The notes beneath the pieces are model-generated. The model made no database searches. It saw only the letters and a list, made by a program, of their open reading frames with translations, and was not told the origin of the DNA. DNA of 37,971 nt from Pseudomonadota bacterium. GTDB taxonomy: Bacteria > Pseudomonadota > Gammaproteobacteria > Steroidobacterales > Steroidobacteraceae. Where the stretch lies: positions 1 to 37,971 of the forward strand of contig JAKARC010000024.1 in NCBI GenBank assembly GCA_021822385.1, in the 5' to 3' direction. This document shows, one piece after another, positions 26,709 through 35,711 of this stretch (the stretch's first letter is position 1; each line of letters begins with the position of its first letter). A program made the position numbers and the translations under genes.

Positions 26709-27707
26709 ATGAATGCTCCCGCCGCCCTCGCCAACGTCACCGATGAGGACCTGCTGTCGGCGGCGCGGCGCGCCCTTGCGATCGAAGCGCGCGCGGTGCA
26801 GGCGCTCCTCACGCACCTCGATGTGCGGTTCGCGGCGGCCTGCCGCCTGTGCCTCGGCTGTCAGGGGCGGGTGGTGGTCACGGGCATGGGCAAGTCCGGG
26901 CACGTCGCGCGCAAGATTGCCGCAACGCTCGCCAGCACCGGCACTCCGGCGTTCTTCCTGCATCCGGCCGAGGCCGGTCACGGCGACCTGGGCATGATCA
27001 CGCGCGCCGATCTGGTGCTGGCCCTGTCGAATTCCGGGGAGACGCCCGAGGTCCTGCAGCTGCTGCCGCATCTGACCCGCCTCGCCGTACCGCTCATCGC
27101 CATGGTCGGTGCGCCGGACTCCACCCTCGGCCGGGCCGCCGCGGTGGTGCTCGATGTCAGCGTGCCGGAGGAGGCCTGCCCGCTGAATCTGGCACCCACG
27201 GCCAGCACGACCACGGCGCTCGCCATGGGCGATGCGCTGGCCGTGGCGGTGCTCGAAGCGCGCGGCTTCACGCCCCAGGACTTCGCCCGCTCGCACCCCG
27301 GTGGCAGGCTCGGTCGACAGCTGCTGCTGCGCGTCGAGCAGCTCATGCGCATCGGGGCGGCGATCCCGACGGTGCGTCCCGAGGCAAGACTGGCCGAGGG
27401 CCTCCTCGAGATGTCGCGCAAGGGCCTGGGCATGACCGTGATCACCGGGGCCGATGCGCGGGTGATCGGAGTGTTCACCGATGGGGACCTGCGCCGCGCG
27501 CTCGATCGGCAGATCGACGTTCACGCCATCACGATGCGCGAGGTGATGACCGCGCCATGCAAGACCATCGGGCCGCAGGAGCTGGCCGCCGAAGCGGTGC
27601 ACCTCATGGAGCTGCACCGGATCACGGCCCTGCCGGTGGTCGACACCGAGGGGCGCGTGGTCGGGGCGCTCAATGTGCATGATTTGTTCCGCGCCGGGGT
27701 CGTGTGA
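26709..27707 (+). CDS. kdsD: D-arabinose-5-phosphate isomerase KdsD
   Basis: Converts ribulose-5-phosphate to arabinose-5-phosphate, the first step to Kdo of LPS. The 332-aa protein has an N-terminal SIS sugar-isomerase domain (VVVTGMGKSGHVARKIAATL, FFLHPAEAGHGDLGMI, ALSNSGETPEVL, LAPTASTTTALAMGDALA, FARSHPGGRLGRQLL) and two C-terminal CBS domains (about 205-330). The ATG at 26709 has no Shine-Dalgarno sequence and lies seven bases after a good -10 element, suggesting a leaderless mRNA. The stop overlaps the GTG start of kdsC (GTGA). Confidence 0.96.
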   Translation: MNAPAALANVTDEDLLSAARRALAIEARAVQALLTHLDVRFAAACRLCLGCQGRVVVTGMGKSGHVARKIAATLASTGTPAFFLHPAEAGHGDLGMITRADLVLALSNSGETPEVLQLLPHLTRLAVPLIAMVGAPDSTLGRAAAVVLDVSVPEEACPLNLAPTASTTTALAMGDALAVAVLEARGFTPQDFARSHPGGRLGRQLLLRVEQLMRIGAAIPTVRPEARLAEGLLEMSRKGLGMTVITGADARVIGVFTDGDLRRALDRQIDVHAITMREVMTAPCKTIGPQELAAEAVHLMELHRITALPVVDTEGRVVGALNVHDLFRAGVV

Positions 27708-28201
27708 GTACCGACCCGGCCCGCATCCGGTTACTGGTGCTCGATGTCGACGGGGTGTTGACGGATGGGCGTCTGTACTACGGCCCGCGCGGCGAATCGC
27801 TGAAGGTCTTCCACGTGCGCGATGGGGCGGGCGTGAAACTGCTGGTCGCTGCGGGCGTGAGCGTGGCGGTGATCTCCGGCAGACGCTCGCCGATGACGCG
27901 TGAACGCTGCCGCGAGCTCGGCATCCGCTTTGTGGTCCAGGGCGTAACGGACAAGGCAGCGGCGCTGAAGCGCCTGTGCGCGCGTCTGGGCATCCGCCCC
28001 GGCGAGTGTGCTTGCATCGGCGACGATACGCCGGATGTCCCGCTGATGCGCCTGTGCGGCCTCGCCTTCGCAGTCGCCGACGCGCACGCCGCGGCCCGCG
28101 AGACGGCGCACGCGGTGACCGCCCTGCCCGGGGGTCACGGTGCAGTGCGCGAAGTCTGCGATCGGTTGCTCGCGGCCCGTGGCTGCGCCGGGGTAGGGTG
28201 A
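27704..28201 (+). CDS. kdsC: 3-deoxy-manno-octulosonate-8-phosphate phosphatase KdsC
   Basis: HAD-family phosphatase that releases Kdo from Kdo-8-phosphate. The 165-aa product has the HAD motifs LLVLDVDGVLTDGRLYY (nucleophile and acid aspartates), VISGRRSPMTRERCRELGI, the lysine in TDKAAALKRL, and CIGDDTPDVPLM. It is the short cap-less C0 type that forms tetramers. The start codon is GTG, overlapping the kdsD stop by four bases. It is followed four bases later by lptC. Overlapping genes for successive Kdo steps and LPS transport form a single operon. Confidence 0.95.
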   Translation: MSTDPARIRLLVLDVDGVLTDGRLYYGPRGESLKVFHVRDGAGVKLLVAAGVSVAVISGRRSPMTRERCRELGIRFVVQGVTDKAAALKRLCARLGIRPGECACIGDDTPDVPLMRLCGLAFAVADAHAAARETAHAVTALPGGHGAVREVCDRLLAARGCAGVG

Positions 28202-28205
28202 GCGC

Positions 28206-28769
28206 GTGGGCTATCGGATCTTTGCCTTCCTCACCGTGGTGGCCGTGCTCATCGGCTCGCTGCTCTTGGCGCGCCAGTCGAGCACCCCGCCGGCGGCGAT
28301 GGTCACCCGCAGCGCTGTCGACGAGGGATACTCGGCGCGTTCAGCCAAGCTGTGGCAGACCGGCGCGAACGGCTTGCCGCTCTACACGCTCAAAGCAGCG
28401 CTGATCCGGGCGCGGCCGCGGCAGAAGCGGGTGCAATTGACGCAGGTGATACTCAACTTCCACGACCCGAGCGGCAATCACTGGTCGGCGACCGCCCGCC
28501 GGGGCGCGATCGTGCGTGGGACCGGCCGGGTCGAGCTTGCTGGCGACGTGCGCGTCACGGCCGCCCTGCGCGGGGCGCATGCGCCGCTGCGAATCCACAC
28601 CGCGGCACTCACGTTCCACAGCCACGCCGATCGGGTGAGCACCGCCCGGCCGGTTACGGTGCTCTGGGCCGGACAGCGGCTCGAGGCCACGGGCCTGGTC
28701 GTGAACCTGAAGACGCAGCATCTCCAATTGGAATCCCATGTCCATGCGATCGTCACGCCCTCACGCTAG
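28206..28769 (+). CDS. lptC: LPS export protein LptC
   Basis: Bitopic inner-membrane component of the LPS transport bridge, taking LPS from LptB2FG to LptA. The 187-aa protein starts with GTG (28206), has one N-terminal membrane helix (about residues 4-22) and then a periplasmic beta-jellyroll domain with LWQTGANGLPLYTLKAALI and VQLTQVILNFHDPSGNHWSATARRGAI, typical of LptC. No strong Shine-Dalgarno sequence precedes it; it begins four bases after the kdsC stop. The last 32 bases overlap lptA. Confidence 0.92.
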   Translation: MGYRIFAFLTVVAVLIGSLLLARQSSTPPAAMVTRSAVDEGYSARSAKLWQTGANGLPLYTLKAALIRARPRQKRVQLTQVILNFHDPSGNHWSATARRGAIVRGTGRVELAGDVRVTAALRGAHAPLRIHTAALTFHSHADRVSTARPVTVLWAGQRLEATGLVVNLKTQHLQLESHVHAIVTPSR

Positions 28770-29430
28770 GTTCGCGCCGCTCGCCGTGGCGCTGGCCGGA
28801 CTCGCCGCCGCGCCGGCCCCGGCGAAGGTCCCAGCGCCCGTCCCCCAGACGTACACCTTCGATGCGGCTTCCTCCCGGATCGACTACAAGGCGCAGACGG
28901 GCGTGTTCAAGAACATCAAGATTTCGCAAGGCAAGGTCACCGTTTACGCGCAACAGGCCACTGCCGTCGGCATCGGCGAGCCGGACGGCCTGTGGACGCT
29001 CATCGGCGCGGTACGCGTGCACGCATCCCCGCACAGCAGCTTGAGCGCGGCGAAGGCGGTCGTGCAGGTGCGCAACCAGCGCATCGGCGAGGTCACCGTG
29101 ATCGGGAAGCCGGCATTGTTCCGCGAGCGCGCCAAGAACCCGCACGATGACGCCGAAGGACATGCCGATCGGATCGTGTACGACGTCATGGCCGGCACCG
29201 TAGAGCTGATACATCATGCGTGGCTGAGCAACGGCCGCAACCAGATCCGCAGCCCGCAGATCCGCTACAACATCCGCGCGGACCGGATCGAGGCCGCATC
29301 CGCCGGTCCGGGCAAGCGCGTACACATCTCGATAGCGCCCCGGATCGTGTCTGTGCACAAGGCGCGCGCCGCGGCGAAGCCAAGCGTGCGCGCGCGCCCC
29401 GCCCACGGTCCGGCAGGTCCGCCCCGATGA
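28738..29430 (+). CDS. lptA: LPS transport periplasmic protein LptA
   Basis: Periplasmic bridge protein whose jellyroll units carry LPS across the periplasm. The 230-aa precursor has a signal peptide (cleavage probably after the APAPA near residue 29) and OstA-like repeats: [53 protein letters not shown], and [19 protein letters not shown]. It has an Arg/Ala/Pro-rich C-terminal tail. ATG 28738 overlaps lptC; a second in-frame ATG at 28744 is possible. The stop overlaps the lptB start as ATGA. Confidence 0.93.
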   Translation: MSMRSSRPHARFAPLAVALAGLAAAPAPAKVPAPVPQTYTFDAASSRIDYKAQTGVFKNIKISQGKVTVYAQQATAVGIGEPDGLWTLIGAVRVHASPHSSLSAAKAVVQVRNQRIGEVTVIGKPALFRERAKNPHDDAEGHADRIVYDVMAGTVELIHHAWLSNGRNQIRSPQIRYNIRADRIEAASAGPGKRVHISIAPRIVSVHKARAAAKPSVRARPAHGPAGPPR

Positions 29431-30149
29431 CGCTCGCGGCCACCGGACTGGAAAAGCGCTACCGCTCGCGCACGGTCGTGCGCGACATGAGCCTCGAGGT
29501 CGCCCCGGGCGAGGTGGTGGGTTTGCTCGGACCCAACGGCGCGGGCAAGACCACAGCCTTCTACATGCTGGTCGGGCTGGTGCGCTGTGACGCCGGGCGG
29601 ATCCGTCTCGGCGAACGGGACATCACGACGCTGCCGATGCATCGGCGGGCGGAGCTCGGGCTGGGTTACCTGCCGCAGGAAGCCTCGGTCTTCCGGCGCC
29701 TCTCGGTGGAGAACAACGTGCTCGCCATCCTCGAGCGGCGTGCCGACCTGGATCGTGCGGCGCGTGAACGACGCCTCGAGGAACTGCTCGAGGAGCTGCG
29801 CATTGGACATGTGCGCCGCTCGCTCGGGCTGTCGCTCTCCGGCGGCGAGCGGCGCCGCGTGGAAATTGCGCGTGCGCTTGCCGCCGAGCCACGGTTCATG
29901 CTGCTCGATGAGCCCTTCGCGGGCGTCGATCCGCTCTCGGTGCTCGACATCCAGCGCATCATCGGCGAGCTGACCAATCGAGGCATCGGCGTACTCATCA
30001 CGGACCACAATGTGCGCGAGACGCTCGGCGTGTGCAGCCGCGCGTACATCGTAAATCAAGGAACTGTGATCGCCACCGGAGTCGCCGAAGAAATTCTTGC
30101 CAATCCCCAGGTCCGTGAGGTGTACTTGGGCGAGTCGTTCCGTCTCTGA
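29427..30149 (+). CDS. lptB: LPS export ABC transporter ATP-binding protein LptB
   Basis: ATPase that powers LPS extraction by LptFG. The 240-aa protein has Walker A ([16 protein letters not shown]), Q-loop region ([20 protein letters not shown]), ABC signature ([16 protein letters not shown]), Walker B ([16 protein letters not shown]) and the H-loop ([11 protein letters not shown]). The [31 protein letters not shown] ending is diagnostic of LptB. LptF and LptG are not in this window, which is normal. An 88-bp gap separates it from rpoN. Confidence 0.97.
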   Translation: MTLAATGLEKRYRSRTVVRDMSLEVAPGEVVGLLGPNGAGKTTAFYMLVGLVRCDAGRIRLGERDITTLPMHRRAELGLGYLPQEASVFRRLSVENNVLAILERRADLDRAARERRLEELLEELRIGHVRRSLGLSLSGGERRRVEIARALAAEPRFMLLDEPFAGVDPLSVLDIQRIIGELTNRGIGVLITDHNVRETLGVCSRAYIVNQGTVIATGVAEEILANPQVREVYLGESFRL

Positions 30150-30237
30150 GGGGCCGCCGGCGCCCGGGGCCGGACGACTGCACAGCCGAGCCTCTATCCG
30201 GCCGGGACAGGAACACCGCGACAGTCACCATGCCGCC

Positions 30238-31746
30238 ATGCTGAAACCCTCTCTGCAGCTGAAGCTGGGTCAGCAACTGACCATGACCCCGCAGCTGCAG
30301 CAGGCAATTCGGCTTCTGCAGCTGCCCGCACTCGAGCTCCAGGCGCATATCCGCGAGCTGCTCGAGACCAATGTCATGCTCGAACCGATCGAAGACGGTG
30401 AGAGCGATGCGCTCGAACCGCTCGCGACGGACGCGACGGACGGGTTACGCGAGGACCCTGCCGAGACGGGCGAGCACGCCGAGAATTCGGAGCGTTCGCA
30501 ACGCACGGAGAGCGCTGGCAGCGAGGCGGGTGCGGACAGTCCGGAAAGCGTCGAGGTGCTCGAGGACGACTGGGGCGCGGGCGGCGGCGGATCGGGCGAG
30601 TCGGCCTGGAATGGGGACGAGGCGGATCGGATCCAGGAATTTGCCGACGACGCGGGGCAGTCCCTGCAGGAATATCTGCTCTGGCAGGTCGAGCTGGCGC
30701 GTCTCGATGCGCGCGAGCTCGCCATCGCTCGCGCCATCGTCGACGCCATCAATGACGATGGCTACCTCACCGAGTCGCTGGAGGAAATCGCCGCGACGCT
30801 CAAGCCCGACCTGCAGTGTACGGTCGGGGAGATCGAGGCGGTGCTGCACGGCGTACAGGCTCTCGATCCCGCCGGTGTTGGCGCACGCAGCATCGGCGAG
30901 TGCATCGAGCTGCAATTGCGCCAGCTGGATCCGGACACCCCGGGCCTCGCGACCGCGCGCACGATCGCTGCCCGGCATCTGGAGCGCCTGGCCTGCCGGG
31001 AAATCTCCGCGCTGAAGCGGGATCTGCACACGAGCGAGGAGGATCTGACCGCGGCGCTTGCGCTCGTGCGCTCATGCCATCCGCGACCGGGCGCGACGGT
31101 GAGTACCGGTGCGCCGCAGTATGTGGTCCCGGACGTATTCGTGCGCCGCACGGACCACGGCTGGAGCGTCGAAATCAACTCGGTCACTCTGCCGCGCATC
31201 CGCCTGAATCACAGCTACGCGAGCCTGCTCGGCCGCAGCGCCGGCCATGCCACCTTGCGCGCGCAGCTGCAGGAGGCGCGCTGGCTGCTGAAGAGCCTGG
31301 AGATCCGCCACGAGACGCTGATCAAGGTCGCCCGCTCGATCGTCGAGCGACAGGTTGCATTCCTCGAGCACGGCGAGGAGCACATGCGCCCGATGATCCT
31401 GCGGGACATTGCCGAGGCGATCGGCATGCACGAGTCGACCATCTCGCGGGTCACCTCCGGCAAATATATGCATACCCCGCGCGGCGTATTCGAACTTCGC
31501 TACTTCTTCTCGAGTCAGATAGAGAGTGCCGATGGTTCCGGGACCTCCTCGACGGCGATCCGCGCCAAGATCAGAAAGCTGGTCAAGGAAGAGGATCCGC
31601 TCGCACCGCTCAGCGACGGCCGCATCGCCGAGCTGTTGTGCGCCGAGGGCATCCCGGTGGCGCGCCGCACGGTCGCCAAGTACCGTGAGGCCATGAACAT
31701 TCCGTCCTCGAGCGAGCGCAAGCGCGCGGGGGCGGCGCCGACATGA
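30238..31746 (+). CDS. rpoN: RNA polymerase sigma-54 factor RpoN
   Basis: Sigma factor for -24/-12 promoters that needs AAA+ activators. The 502-aa protein has the glutamine-rich activator-interacting region I (SLQLKLGQQLTMTPQLQQAIRLLQL), a strongly acidic, Gly/Ser-rich region II (about residues 48-125), a core-binding domain, the HTH (RDIAEAIGMHESTISRVTSGKY) and the invariant RpoN box ARRTVAKYRE near the C-terminus. The ATG at 30238 gives the family N-terminus; the Shine-Dalgarno sequence is poor. It is in its conserved place after lptB and before hpf. Confidence 0.97.
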   Translation: MLKPSLQLKLGQQLTMTPQLQQAIRLLQLPALELQAHIRELLETNVMLEPIEDGESDALEPLATDATDGLREDPAETGEHAENSERSQRTESAGSEAGADSPESVEVLEDDWGAGGGGSGESAWNGDEADRIQEFADDAGQSLQEYLLWQVELARLDARELAIARAIVDAINDDGYLTESLEEIAATLKPDLQCTVGEIEAVLHGVQALDPAGVGARSIGECIELQLRQLDPDTPGLATARTIAARHLERLACREISALKRDLHTSEEDLTAALALVRSCHPRPGATVSTGAPQYVVPDVFVRRTDHGWSVEINSVTLPRIRLNHSYASLLGRSAGHATLRAQLQEARWLLKSLEIRHETLIKVARSIVERQVAFLEHGEEHMRPMILRDIAEAIGMHESTISRVTSGKYMHTPRGVFELRYFFSSQIESADGSGTSSTAIRAKIRKLVKEEDPLAPLSDGRIAELLCAEGIPVARRTVAKYREAMNIPSSSERKRAGAAPT

Positions 31747-31791
31747 ACATCCGACATTGACAACCGGTCTCGCACGCAACAGGAGATGACC

Positions 31792-32109
31792 ATGCAGCTG
31801 AATGTCACCGGCCAGAACATCGAGATCACACCGGCCCTGCGGGGATACGTGGAGAAGAAGCTCGAGCGGATCGAGCGGCATTTCGAGCAGGTCATCAACG
31901 TGCACTGCGTGCTGAGTGTCGAGAAGCTGCGGCGCAAGGCCGAGGCGACCGTGCAGGTGACGGGCAATTCCATCCACGCCGATTCGATCGAGCAGGACAT
32001 GTACGCCGCCATCGATCTGCTCGCCGACAAGCTCGACCGGTGTGTCAAGAAGCACAAGGAAAAGCTCACCGATCATCACGCGCTCGAGGGCCGGGCGCTG
32101 CGCGCCTGA
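31792..32109 (+). CDS. hpf: Ribosome hibernation promoting factor, short HPF
   Basis: Binds the 30S decoding region in stationary phase and helps make 100S ribosome dimers (short HPF works together with RMF in gammaproteobacteria). The 105-aa protein starts MQLNVTGQNIEITPALRGYV, has VLSVEKLRRKAEATVQV and QDMYAAIDLLADKLDRCVKKHKEKL. The start is 31792, six bases after AGGAG; an ATG at 31786 overlaps that ribosome-binding site. Without a C-terminal dimerisation domain it is the short form. It follows rpoN by 45 bases. Confidence 0.95.
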   Translation: MQLNVTGQNIEITPALRGYVEKKLERIERHFEQVINVHCVLSVEKLRRKAEATVQVTGNSIHADSIEQDMYAAIDLLADKLDRCVKKHKEKLTDHHALEGRALRA

Positions 32110-32131
32110 GCGCACCCGGAGCGCCGCCAGC

Positions 32132-33016
32132 ATGCGCATCGTGATCCTGAGCGGCCTGTCCGGCTCGGGCAAGAGCGTTGCGCTGCGCATGCTGGAGGAT
32201 CTGGATTTCTACTGCATCGACAACATCCCGGCGGCGCTGCTCACGCCCTTCGTCTCCCACGCCGTGCGCAGTCCGGAGGAACGCTACGGGCGTGCGGCGG
32301 TGGGACTCGATGCGCGCAACACCGCCGCCGAGATCGCCACCGTGCCGCAGCTGCTCGATGAGCTGCGCCGCAGCGGCATCGACTGCGAGTTGATCTTCCT
32401 CACGGCCGCCGACGAGGTGCTGCTGCGGCGCTTCGCCGAGACACGCCGCACGCATCCGATGGGACGGGGTCGCCTCGACCTGCGCACCGCGGTCGCTCTC
32501 GAGCGCAGCCTGTTGGAACCGATCGCGCAGGCGGCGGATCTGATCATCGACACCTCGAACATGGGCATGCATGCGCTGCGCGACGTGATTGCCGTGCGAC
32601 TTGGCGAGGCGCGCGGTGAGCGGCTCGCCATGACGTTCGAGTCCTTCGGCTACAAGTACGGCATTCCCGGCGAGGCGGATTTCGTGTTCGATGCCCGCTC
32701 GCTGCCGAACCCGTACTGGGAGCCGCGTCTGCGGTCGCAGAATGGACGCGACCCCGAGGTCATCGACTTCCTCGAGCGCCATACCCAGGCGGCGCGGCTG
32801 ATCGAGGATATCGAGCGCTTCGTGCGCACGCGTATTCCGGAATTCGAGGCGAGCCGCCGCGGCTACCTCACGGTGGCAGTGGGCTGTACCGGCGGCCAGC
32901 ACCGCTCGGTGTACATCGTCGAGCAGCTCGCCGCCCGCCTCCGGCAGACGCATCCCCTGGTCAGAGTGCGCCACACGATGCTCGGTACCCCGGGACCGGC
33001 ACCGGCGCCGGGGTGA
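32132..33016 (+). CDS. rapZ: RNase adapter protein RapZ
   Basis: Nucleotide-binding protein that in E. coli binds glucosamine-6-phosphate and presents the sRNA GlmZ to RNase E, tuning GlmS and hence UDP-GlcNAc supply. The 294-aa protein has Walker A (LSGLSGSGKSVALRMLED), FYCIDNIPAALL, GLDARN, FLTAADEVLLRRFAETRRTHP, SFGYKYGIPGEADFVFDARSLPNPYW and the C-terminal VAVGCTGGQHRSVYIVEQLA. GGAG is ten bases before the ATG. In E. coli ptsN and ptsO flank rapZ; here both are missing. It ends only 16 bp from the convergent patatin-like gene. Confidence 0.95.
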   Translation: MRIVILSGLSGSGKSVALRMLEDLDFYCIDNIPAALLTPFVSHAVRSPEERYGRAAVGLDARNTAAEIATVPQLLDELRRSGIDCELIFLTAADEVLLRRFAETRRTHPMGRGRLDLRTAVALERSLLEPIAQAADLIIDTSNMGMHALRDVIAVRLGEARGERLAMTFESFGYKYGIPGEADFVFDARSLPNPYWEPRLRSQNGRDPEVIDFLERHTQAARLIEDIERFVRTRIPEFEASRRGYLTVAVGCTGGQHRSVYIVEQLAARLRQTHPLVRVRHTMLGTPGPAPAPG

Positions 33017-33032
33017 TCGGCGGCGCGCCCGC

Positions 33033-34235
33033 TCAGGTGATCGGGGTGACGCCCGCTGCGTCCGGCGTGGCCTGCAGCCGCTCGCCGGCCACGAACGCGC
33101 GCAGGGCCGTGCGGGCGCGCATGGCGTCGCGATAGCCGAGTTGGATCAGTGCGCGCGTATAGGGCGCCTCGAATGCCAGGTAGCTGGTCAACTGGTGACC
33201 GGGCAGCTCCGGACGCCCGCCGAGCACCCGCAGCAACGCGCGCAGGCCGCCGGGCATGTCACTGACGTGGCGGGCCGCGATCTCGCTCGGATCGACGCTC
33301 GGGGAAATCAGCAGCGTGTCGATCGGCCGCAGTCCGGGCGCTTGAGGCGCCGCCCGCACCAGCTCGTTCGACCGCTCGATGCGCTCGAGGTCACCATCGA
33401 GCTGGTCGGTGAACAGCGTATCGAGCATGAAGCCGAGCACATCGCCGGGGGTCGGCATCGAGGTCCGCACGGCGGCGACCCCCCCGTCCCCGGGCGAGCG
33501 CACCCCGAGGATGAGCAAGCGGTCCGCCCCGAGCTGAACTGCCGGACCGAGCGGGTTCAGCTGCCGCATCGAACCGTCGCCGAAATACTCCTGGCCGAGC
33601 TTGACCGGGGCGAACAGCAAGGGGATGGCCACGCTCGCCCGGATGGTTGCCTGCGACAGCTCACTACGGCGACCGACGTGCTGCGCGCGCCTCCACTCGC
33701 TGAGCTCCGGCACGCCATCGAAGAAGGCGACCGATTGGCCGCTCGCGTAGCTGGTGGCGCAGAGCGCGCACGCGCGCAGATGGCCGCGGGCAATGCTGCG
33801 GCGAATGCCGCTGCAGTCGATCTCGCGCGCGAGCAGCGCGTTCAGCGGCGCGGTCTCGAGTAGCGACTTCGGGGGCGAGAGCAAGAGCCCGCCCGAGGCG
33901 AGCGCGAGGATCCAATGCAGGCCCGCCCGCACCATGTGCGGGGCATCGACGTAGAACACCTGCGGGGTACGGAAGTTCGACCATACCCGCACCAGACCCG
34001 CCACACCCTGACGCCAGGCGTGCGCCTCGGCGGCCAGCACGCTCGCCGCCACGGCTCCGGCGGAGGTACCGACGATCACCTGGAATGGATTGCGCGCGCG
34101 CGGCAGGATTTCCGTGAGCGCGCGCAGCACCCCGACCTGGTAGGCCGCACGCGCTCCGCCGCCGGTCAGCACCAGCGCCACCACGGGGCGGCGCCGTGAC
34201 CGCACCGGCACGGCACTCGCACTTCCCGGCCCCAT
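33033..34235 (-). CDS. Patatin-like phospholipase / lipase (RssA-like)
   Basis: Serine-aspartate dyad acyl hydrolase of the patatin family; the substrate is probably phospholipid or acyl ester (family knowledge). The 400-aa protein has the oxyanion-hole motif LTGGGARAAYQVGVLRAL (about residues 23-40), the nucleophile elbow IVGTSAGAV (Ser58) and the catalytic-Asp motif YFGDGSM (Asp220). A C-terminal extension of about 170 residues is not recognised. No signal peptide or clear membrane helix is visible apart from a hydrophobic stretch near residues 105-120. Start ATG 34235 follows a G-rich GGGG; a GTG three codons upstream is possible. It starts 41 bases after pyk and may be the last gene of the glycolytic operon. 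Confidence 0.87.
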   Translation of the reverse strand: MGPGSASAVPVRSRRRPVVALVLTGGGARAAYQVGVLRALTEILPRARNPFQVIVGTSAGAVAASVLAAEAHAWRQGVAGLVRVWSNFRTPQVFYVDAPHMVRAGLHWILALASGGLLLSPPKSLLETAPLNALLAREIDCSGIRRSIARGHLRACALCATSYASGQSVAFFDGVPELSEWRRAQHVGRRSELSQATIRASVAIPLLFAPVKLGQEYFGDGSMRQLNPLGPAVQLGADRLLILGVRSPGDGGVAAVRTSMPTPGDVLGFMLDTLFTDQLDGDLERIERSNELVRAAPQAPGLRPIDTLLISPSVDPSEIAARHVSDMPGGLRALLRVLGGRPELPGHQLTSYLAFEAPYTRALIQLGYRDAMRARTALRAFVAGERLQATPDAAGVTPIT

Positions 34236-34276
34236 CCCCTGCACCCCGCTGGTCGCCGCAGCGCCGATGCGGCCCG

Positions 34277-35707
34277 CTAAGCGACCTCGAGAATCTGCAG
34301 TGAATTCGTGCCGCCCTGCACCCCGGACTGCTCCCCCTTGGTGAGGATCACCAGATCCTTGCGCTCCACCAGCTTCAGCTCGAGCAGTCGTGTGAACAGG
34401 GTGTCGTACAGCTGCCCGGTGGACTTGGCATGGGTCACATCGAAGATGACCGGGTAGACGCCCCGAAACATCGTCACCCGGCGGCGCGTCGACTCGTGGC
34501 GGGTGAAGGCATAGATCGGGATGTCCGAGCGGATGCGCGACATCCACAGCGGCGTCGAGCCGGACTCGGTCAGCGCAACGATGGCGCGCACCTTCATGTG
34601 ATTGGCGGCATACATCACCGCCATGGCGATGGCCTCCTCGCTGTCGCCGAACAGTCCATCGGTGCGGTGCTGCTCGAAGCCGAGCGACAGCTCGTATTTC
34701 TCCGCGCCCTCGATGACCTGCGCCATCGCCTGCACGGCCCGCACCGGATAGCGCCCGGTGGCCGACTCGGCCGACAGCATCACCGCATCGGTTCCATCCA
34801 TGACGGCATTGGCAACGTCGCTGACCTCCGCGCGTGTTGGAATGGGGTTCTGGATCATCGACTCCATCATCTGCGTGGCGGTGATCACCACGCGGTTCTT
34901 CAGTCGCGACTGGCGGATGATGGTTTTCTGCAGCCCGGCGAGCTCCGCGTAGCCCATCTCCACGCCGAGATCTCCGCGCGCCACCATCACCACATCGGAC
35001 GCCGCGACGAGCGAGGGGAGATTTGCGATCGCCTCCTGGCGCTCGACCTTGGCGACGATGTGCGCGTCCCGGCCGGCGCGGCGCGCGAGCGTGCGGGCCT
35101 GCTCGATGTCGTCGGCATCGCGGGCGAAGGAAACGGCGATGTAATCGATGTTTTCCTCGGCGGCGAAGCGGATGTCATCCTTGTCCTTGTCGGACAGCGC
35201 CGGCGCTGAGATGCCGCCGCCCTGACGATTCAGGCCCTTGCGATCGGAGAGCTCGCCACCGACACGGACCCGCGTATAGATGCGCGTACCCTCGACGCGA
35301 TCGACGTCGAGCACGATCTGACCATCGGCGAGCAGCAGCCCGTCGCCGGCGTGCACGTCCTTCGGCAGGTTCTTGTAGGCGACGCCCACACCCTCGACGG
35401 TGCCGGCTTTCGGATCGAGCGCGGTGTCGAGCACAAACGGTCGCCCCTCCTCGAGCATCACCTTGCCGTCGCGAAATCCCTCGATACGGATCTTCGGACC
35501 GGCCAGATCGAGCAGCACGCCCACGCACTTGTTGGCGCGGTTTGCCGCCTCACGGATCAGCGCCAGGCGGCGCCGCCGGTCATCCACGGTGCCGTGCGAG
35601 GCGTTCAGGCGCGCCACATCGAGCCCCGCTCGGACCATCTCCGTCAGCACCCCCACATCGTCGGTGGCCGGACCCAGTGTCGCCACGATTTTAGTTCGTC
35701 TCAGCAT
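34277..35707 (-). CDS. pyk: Pyruvate kinase
   Basis: Last step of glycolysis, phosphoenolpyruvate plus ADP to pyruvate plus ATP. The 476-aa protein shows RRTKIVATLGPATDD, RLNASHGTVDDR, LLDLAGPKIRIEGF, the barrel motifs AVSFARDADDI, IVAKVERQEAI and MVARGDLGVEMGYAEL, MMESMIQNPIPTRAEVSDVANAVMDGTDAVMLS and a C-terminal regulatory domain ending in TNSLQILEV. The start ATG 35707 lies four bases after the pgk stop. Whether it is allosterically regulated cannot be told from sequence by eye. Confidence 0.97.
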   Translation of the reverse strand: MLRRTKIVATLGPATDDVGVLTEMVRAGLDVARLNASHGTVDDRRRRLALIREAANRANKCVGVLLDLAGPKIRIEGFRDGKVMLEEGRPFVLDTALDPKAGTVEGVGVAYKNLPKDVHAGDGLLLADGQIVLDVDRVEGTRIYTRVRVGGELSDRKGLNRQGGGISAPALSDKDKDDIRFAAEENIDYIAVSFARDADDIEQARTLARRAGRDAHIVAKVERQEAIANLPSLVAASDVVMVARGDLGVEMGYAELAGLQKTIIRQSRLKNRVVITATQMMESMIQNPIPTRAEVSDVANAVMDGTDAVMLSAESATGRYPVRAVQAMAQVIEGAEKYELSLGFEQHRTDGLFGDSEEAIAMAVMYAANHMKVRAIVALTESGSTPLWMSRIRSDIPIYAFTRHESTRRRVTMFRGVYPVIFDVTHAKSTGQLYDTLFTRLLELKLVERKDLVILTKGEQSGVQGGTNSLQILEVA

Positions 35708-35711
35708 GATG

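Noticed and set aside
31747..31791. TTGACA between rpoN and hpf as an hpf promoter
   Set aside because: No -10-like hexamer occurs 16-18 bases downstream; that position falls on the ribosome-binding site.
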